NCBI GenBank assembly: GCA_028692745.1
Contig: JAQUWR010000001.1
Coordinates: 1-39,094, forward strand
Direction of reading: 5' to 3'
Origin: Minisyncoccota bacterium
Lineage (GTDB): Bacteria; Patescibacteriota; Minisyncoccia; Minisyncoccales; Minisyncoccaceae
DNA: 39,094 nucleotides
Under the pieces are notes generated by a model. That model did not search any database, was not told where the DNA came from, and saw nothing but the letters and a program-made list of their open reading frames with translations. How positions within the stretch are numbered: the first letter of the stretch is position 1; the number at the start of each line of letters is the position of its first letter. Positions 35,314 to 39,094 of this stretch are shown here, piece after piece. The position numbers were made by a program, and so were the translations under genes.

Positions 35314-36561
35314 TTAATCTTTTCTTAAGGCTTCTATTGGGTCAATGTTGGATGCTTCTCTGGCAGGATAAACTCCAAAAAATAATCCAACCATAACAGA
35401 GAAAAATATTGAAAATATAATGGAACTAAAAGAAATAGAAAACGGCCAACTTAAACCATAAGAATTAGCCACTACATAAATTAAGAAAACTAAAGATACT
35501 GCGGCAATAATACCTAAAACTCCTCCCAGAAAAGTTAAAATTACTGCTTCAGTTAAAAACTGATAAAGAATGTCTTTTCTTTTTGCTCCAATAGATCTTC
35601 TTAAGCCTATCTCAAAGGTTCTTTCTACAACACTTACGTACATTATATTAGTAATCCCTACTCCTCCAACAAGAAGAGATATTGCTGCTAAAACAACTAA
35701 TAATATAGTAATGCCATTGGTTACTGTTTCTGTCATTTCTTTTGCTTCGATCATTGTCATTACTTCAAAATCATCTCTTTCAGGATCATCAATATCATGC
35801 CTTTCTCTCATTAAATAAATTAAATCATCCTTGGTCTGATCTATTTTTTCTACGTCTTTTACTTTAACAGAAACACCAATAACATAATCCGTACCTAATA
35901 ATCTTTTCTGAACTGTTTTTGTTGGAATATATATAATTGAATCCATATCAAAGAAAAGCATTGCCCCTCTTTTTTCTAAAACTCCTGTTACCTTAAATGG
36001 TTTTCCCCTGATATAAACATTTTCTCCTACTGCATCATTATCTCCAAATAACTTTTCTTTAACCGTGTATCCCAAAACAACAACCGAACTCAAAGAATTT
36101 TCTTCATCAATAGTGTAAAATCTTCCTTCTTTAATAGTAATTTTTTCAACCTCTGGAGCTTGAGCCCCATACCCAAAAACTATACATGTTTTTGTTTCTC
36201 CTTGATGCTTTAAAATTTCTTGACTAGTAACATAAGAATAAGATGCCGCAACATTATTTAATTTAGCAATTGCCTCAACGTCAGTATTTTTAAAAGTTGT
36301 CACGCTTACCCCTGTAGCCATATCTGTGGCTGACCCTGAAGAACCACGACCAGGTACCCTTGCTTCAACATTAACAACATCAGACCCATACATATCAATT
36401 TGACCTAAAATCAATTGTTTTAAGCTATCTCCTGATGCAAGCATTACTATTAATGATGCTATACCAATAGCCACAGCAATCATTGTCAAAATCGCTCTTG
36501 ATTTCTGTTTACTCAAGCTTTCAATAGCAACCCTAAAATAATTTAATATATTGTTATTCAT
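35314..36561 (-). CDS. MacB-like ABC transporter permease (start probably MNNNILNYF; ORF track start 36576)
   Basis: RAILTMIAVAIGIASLIVMLASGDSL; GGVGITNIMYVSVVERTFEIGLRRSIGAKRKDILYQFLTEA. Confidence 0.93.
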   Translation of the reverse strand: MNNNILNYFRVAIESLSKQKSRAILTMIAVAIGIASLIVMLASGDSLKQLILGQIDMYGSDVVNVEARVPGRGSSGSATDMATGVSVTTFKNTDVEAIAKLNNVAASYSYVTSQEILKHQGETKTCIVFGYGAQAPEVEKITIKEGRFYTIDEENSLSSVVVLGYTVKEKLFGDNDAVGENVYIRGKPFKVTGVLEKRGAMLFFDMDSIIYIPTKTVQKRLLGTDYVIGVSVKVKDVEKIDQTKDDLIYLMRERHDIDDPERDDFEVMTMIEAKEMTETVTNGITILLVVLAAISLLVGGVGITNIMYVSVVERTFEIGLRRSIGAKRKDILYQFLTEAVILTFLGGVLGIIAAVSLVFLIYVVANSYGLSWPFSISFSSIIFSIFFSVMVGLFFGVYPAREASNIDPIEALRKD

Positions 36562-37792
36562 AACGCAAAGCTTCAATAGGATTTAAACGACTCGCTTTTT
36601 TAGCTGGAGATAATCCAAAAATAATACCAACTGAAATAGAAACAAGTGAAGCAACAATAATCGATGGAACTGAAATAACAAGATCCCATTTAAAATTTAA
36701 AGACTGAGCCACAATAGCAACTAAAACAGAAATTATTAACCCAAGAATAATTCCAATTATTCCACTAATAAAAGTAATGGTAATTGTTTCTAATAAAAAT
36801 TGCATTGTAATGTGATAATTTTTAGCTCCTACTGCTTTTCTTAATCCTATTTCATTAATTCTTTCTTCAACAGTAGCAAGCATAATATTCATAATTCCAA
36901 AACCTCCTACAATTAAAGATATTGCAGAAACAGCAACTAGAAAAAATCTAATTGCCATTGTTACTGTTCCTAAAGCATCTAAAGCTTCTTGTACAGAACG
37001 AACAGTAAAATCATCATCATTAGGATCATCAATATTATGCCTATCTCTTAAAAAATCTTCAACATAACTAATTGTTTTATCAATGTTTTCTGTTTTATCA
37101 ACTTTAATTCTCAACAGACTAATATAATCAACGCCTAGTAAAATATTTTGTGCTGTTTTAATGGGAATAAAAACTTCTTCATCTTGATTTTGAGTTAATC
37201 CTCCTCCTTTTTCTTTAAGAACTCCTATAATTAAAAAATTGCTTTTCTTAACTTTAATTCTTTCTCCAATTGGATCTTGATCTCCAAACAATTTATCAGC
37301 AATCTTATAACCTAAAACTATTACTTTGGCTTGTGAAAGCTCTTCTTCGTCAGTAAAAAATCTTCCTTTTTCAATCTCTGCATTTTCTACATTTAAATAT
37401 TCTGCACTGACTCCATTAAAATTAATATCTGCTTTTTTGTCTTCCCATGAAATTCTATCGTTTCCCTTAACATACATTGCCAATGAATCAATAGAAGAAT
37501 AATTACTATCCAACAAAGCTTTTCCGTCTTCGTATTTTAAACTTGTAACAACAATGCCAAAAGCAGAAGAGGGTGGACCACTTTCTTCTGACTTCCCAGG
37601 GATAACACTAACTAGATTAGAGCCAACACTTTTTACTTCATTTAAAATTAAACTCTCTGCTCCTGAGCCCACAGACATAACCACGATTACTGCCATTACT
37701 CCAATAATAATTCCTAACATTGTCAAAAAAGAACGCATTTTATTGCGAAAAATCATTTTCCAAGAATTATTAATGGCTTCAAAAATATCCAT
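36554..37792 (-). CDS. MacB-like ABC transporter permease
   Basis: RSFLTMLGIIIGVMAVIVVMSVGSGAE; GGFGIMNIMLATVEERINEIGLRKAVGAKNYHITMQFLLE. Confidence 0.94.
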   Translation of the reverse strand: MDIFEAINNSWKMIFRNKMRSFLTMLGIIIGVMAVIVVMSVGSGAESLILNEVKSVGSNLVSVIPGKSEESGPPSSAFGIVVTSLKYEDGKALLDSNYSSIDSLAMYVKGNDRISWEDKKADINFNGVSAEYLNVENAEIEKGRFFTDEEELSQAKVIVLGYKIADKLFGDQDPIGERIKVKKSNFLIIGVLKEKGGGLTQNQDEEVFIPIKTAQNILLGVDYISLLRIKVDKTENIDKTISYVEDFLRDRHNIDDPNDDDFTVRSVQEALDALGTVTMAIRFFLVAVSAISLIVGGFGIMNIMLATVEERINEIGLRKAVGAKNYHITMQFLLETITITFISGIIGIILGLIISVLVAIVAQSLNFKWDLVISVPSIIVASLVSISVGIIFGLSPAKKASRLNPIEALRYE

Positions 37793-37793
37793 A

Positions 37794-38513
37794 TTATTTT
37801 AACAATTCATTGTTGTTTTTGGCTGTTTGCCTTTTTTCTACCAAAGAATCGCTAACTATCAAACCATCTTTAATATATATGATTCTTTGAGCATATTCAG
37901 CTGTATACTTTTCATGAGTAACTAAAACAATTGTATTGCCTTTTTCATTTAATTCTTCTAATAATTTCATTACTTGTAATCCTGATTTTGAATCAAGGTT
38001 TCCTGTTGGCTCATCAGCAAAAATTACTTCCGGATTATTAATTAATGCTCTAGCAATTGCCACTCTTTGTTTCTCTCCTCCAGACAAACGATTAGGCATA
38101 TAATCTAATCTATGACTTAATCCTACTTGCTCTAAAATCTTTTTTGCCTTGATGATTCTTTCTTTTTTAGGCATATCAGTATAAACCAAAGGAAGCATTA
38201 CGTTTTCTAAAACAGATGTTCTATTAAGTAAATTAAAAGATTGAAAAACAAAACCTACTTTACTGTTTCTCATTTCTGCTAACTTGTCATCATCTAACTT
38301 GTTTACGTCTTTATTTTCAAATAAATATTGTCCAGAACTAGGCTTATCTAAAAAACTTAAAATATACATTAGTGTTGATTTTCCAGATCCAGAAGGTCCC
38401 ATTATAGAAACAAATTCCCCCTTCTTAATATCAAAACTTACCCCGTTTAAAACTTTTGTAACAACATCTTCTACTTTAAATTCTTTTTTAAGATCTTTGA
38501 TTGAAATTAACAT
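37794..38513 (-). CDS. LolD/MacB-type ABC transporter ATPase
   Basis: VSIMGPSGSGKSTLMYILSFLDKPSSG, VGFVFQSFNLLNRTSVLENVMLPL, LSGGEKQRVAIARALINNPEVIFADEPTGNLDS. Confidence 0.97.
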   Translation of the reverse strand: MLISIKDLKKEFKVEDVVTKVLNGVSFDIKKGEFVSIMGPSGSGKSTLMYILSFLDKPSSGQYLFENKDVNKLDDDKLAEMRNSKVGFVFQSFNLLNRTSVLENVMLPLVYTDMPKKERIIKAKKILEQVGLSHRLDYMPNRLSGGEKQRVAIARALINNPEVIFADEPTGNLDSKSGLQVMKLLEELNEKGNTIVLVTHEKYTAEYAQRIIYIKDGLIVSDSLVEKRQTAKNNNELLK

Positions 38514-38515
38514 AA

Positions 38516-39094
38516 TTATTTTAATGCTTTTAAAACTATTTCATCTCCTTCATTTACTCCAGAAATAATTTCTACTAATCCATTATCCCCTTTTATTCCT
38601 AAAATTACATCTTTTTCAACAACAGTATCTCCTTCTAAAGCTCTAACATATTTTTGATCTTGGTCTTTAGAAAGCACTGCTCTATTTTGAAGATATAAAA
38701 TATTTTCTCTGTAATCTGTTTCAATTAAAACATTAGTAGTCATGCCAGGTTTCACTCTTTCGTCGTTATTATCATCTAAACTTACTTTTACCTTATAATA
38801 AACAACTCCTTGAATATCTGTTGATGCTGGATCGATATTAATTACTTTACCTACAAATTTAACGTCTTTTCCTAAAGCATCTAAAGTTATTTCTGCTTCA
38901 TCGTTTAATGAAATTTTAACTACATCTGTTTCTGGAACATCAACATCAATTTCATAATGAGGAGAAAGTATTTCTATCATTGTTTCTGCGCTAGTTATTG
39001 ATTCTCCTGATTTTTTATTGACTTTTGTTACAATTCCACTAATTGGAGCATAAATTATTGCTTTATTTCTATTAGCTTTAGCTTGATCTAGCGC
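38516..39094 (-). CDS. MacA/HlyD-like periplasmic adaptor, 5' end truncated by the window
   Basis: DEAEITLDALGKDVKFVGKVINIDPASTDIQGVVYYKVKVSLDDNNDERVKPGMTTNVLIET. Reading frame stays open past 38980 to the window edge. Confidence 0.9.
   Translation of the reverse strand, partial: ALDQAKANRNKAIIYAPISGIVTKVNKKSGESITSAETMIEILSPHYEIDVDVPETDVVKISLNDEAEITLDALGKDVKFVGKVINIDPASTDIQGVVYYKVKVSLDDNNDERVKPGMTTNVLIETDYRENILYLQNRAVLSKDQDQKYVRALEGDTVVEKDVILGIKGDNGLVEIISGVNEGDEIVLKALK

Noticed and set aside
1-39094. tRNA, rRNA, prophage, IS element or CRISPR array
   Set aside because: Intergenic gaps are short and no matching motifs, terminal repeats, integrases or Cas genes were recognised by eye; a tRNAscan/Infernal run would be decisive.

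Overview
AT-rich, gene-dense bacterial window. Gene content, short intergenic gaps and domain types look like Patescibacteria/CPR (Parcubacteria-like); this lineage call is inference. Nearly every credible gene is on the minus strand. The single clear plus-strand gene (25340-26143) is an IolC/DUF2090-like aldolase. No rRNA, tRNA, CRISPR array or complete mobile element was seen. Main blocks: (1) nucleotide, Fe-S and tRNA-modification genes (NDPK, ComEC-like MBL, DUF1858, MnmA, ferredoxin, pyrophosphatase, GpsA); (2) a UvrD-like helicase fused to an Fe-S PD-(D/E)XK nuclease; (3) a VirB4/TraG-like ATPase followed by two charged proteins that appear to share a module, a ~100-aa helical protein and an unlisted 51-aa ORF; (4) AlkD, UppP, PrmC-like, DUF212, DUF167, redoxin-CcdA, FKBP, SIMPL, tRNA-binding domain, YchF; (5) an ATP-cone/Mrr-like nuclease, thymidine kinase, MazG and an [FeFe]-hydrogenase with a minimal NuoF/HydB-like partner and an overlapping membrane protein; (6) a beta-CASP RNase, a LiaF-like/GerMN fusion, PspC, a DUF3298/Gmad2 protein, two membrane-anchored repeat (beta-propeller-like) proteins, CorA, and a MacA/MacB/LolD-type ABC exporter running off the right edge. 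The best candidates for undescribed biology are the ATPase/paired-module locus, the hydrogenase with its membrane partner and hairpin-containing leader, the germination-type domains in a probable non-sporeformer, and a recurrent promoter layout implying leaderless mRNAs.
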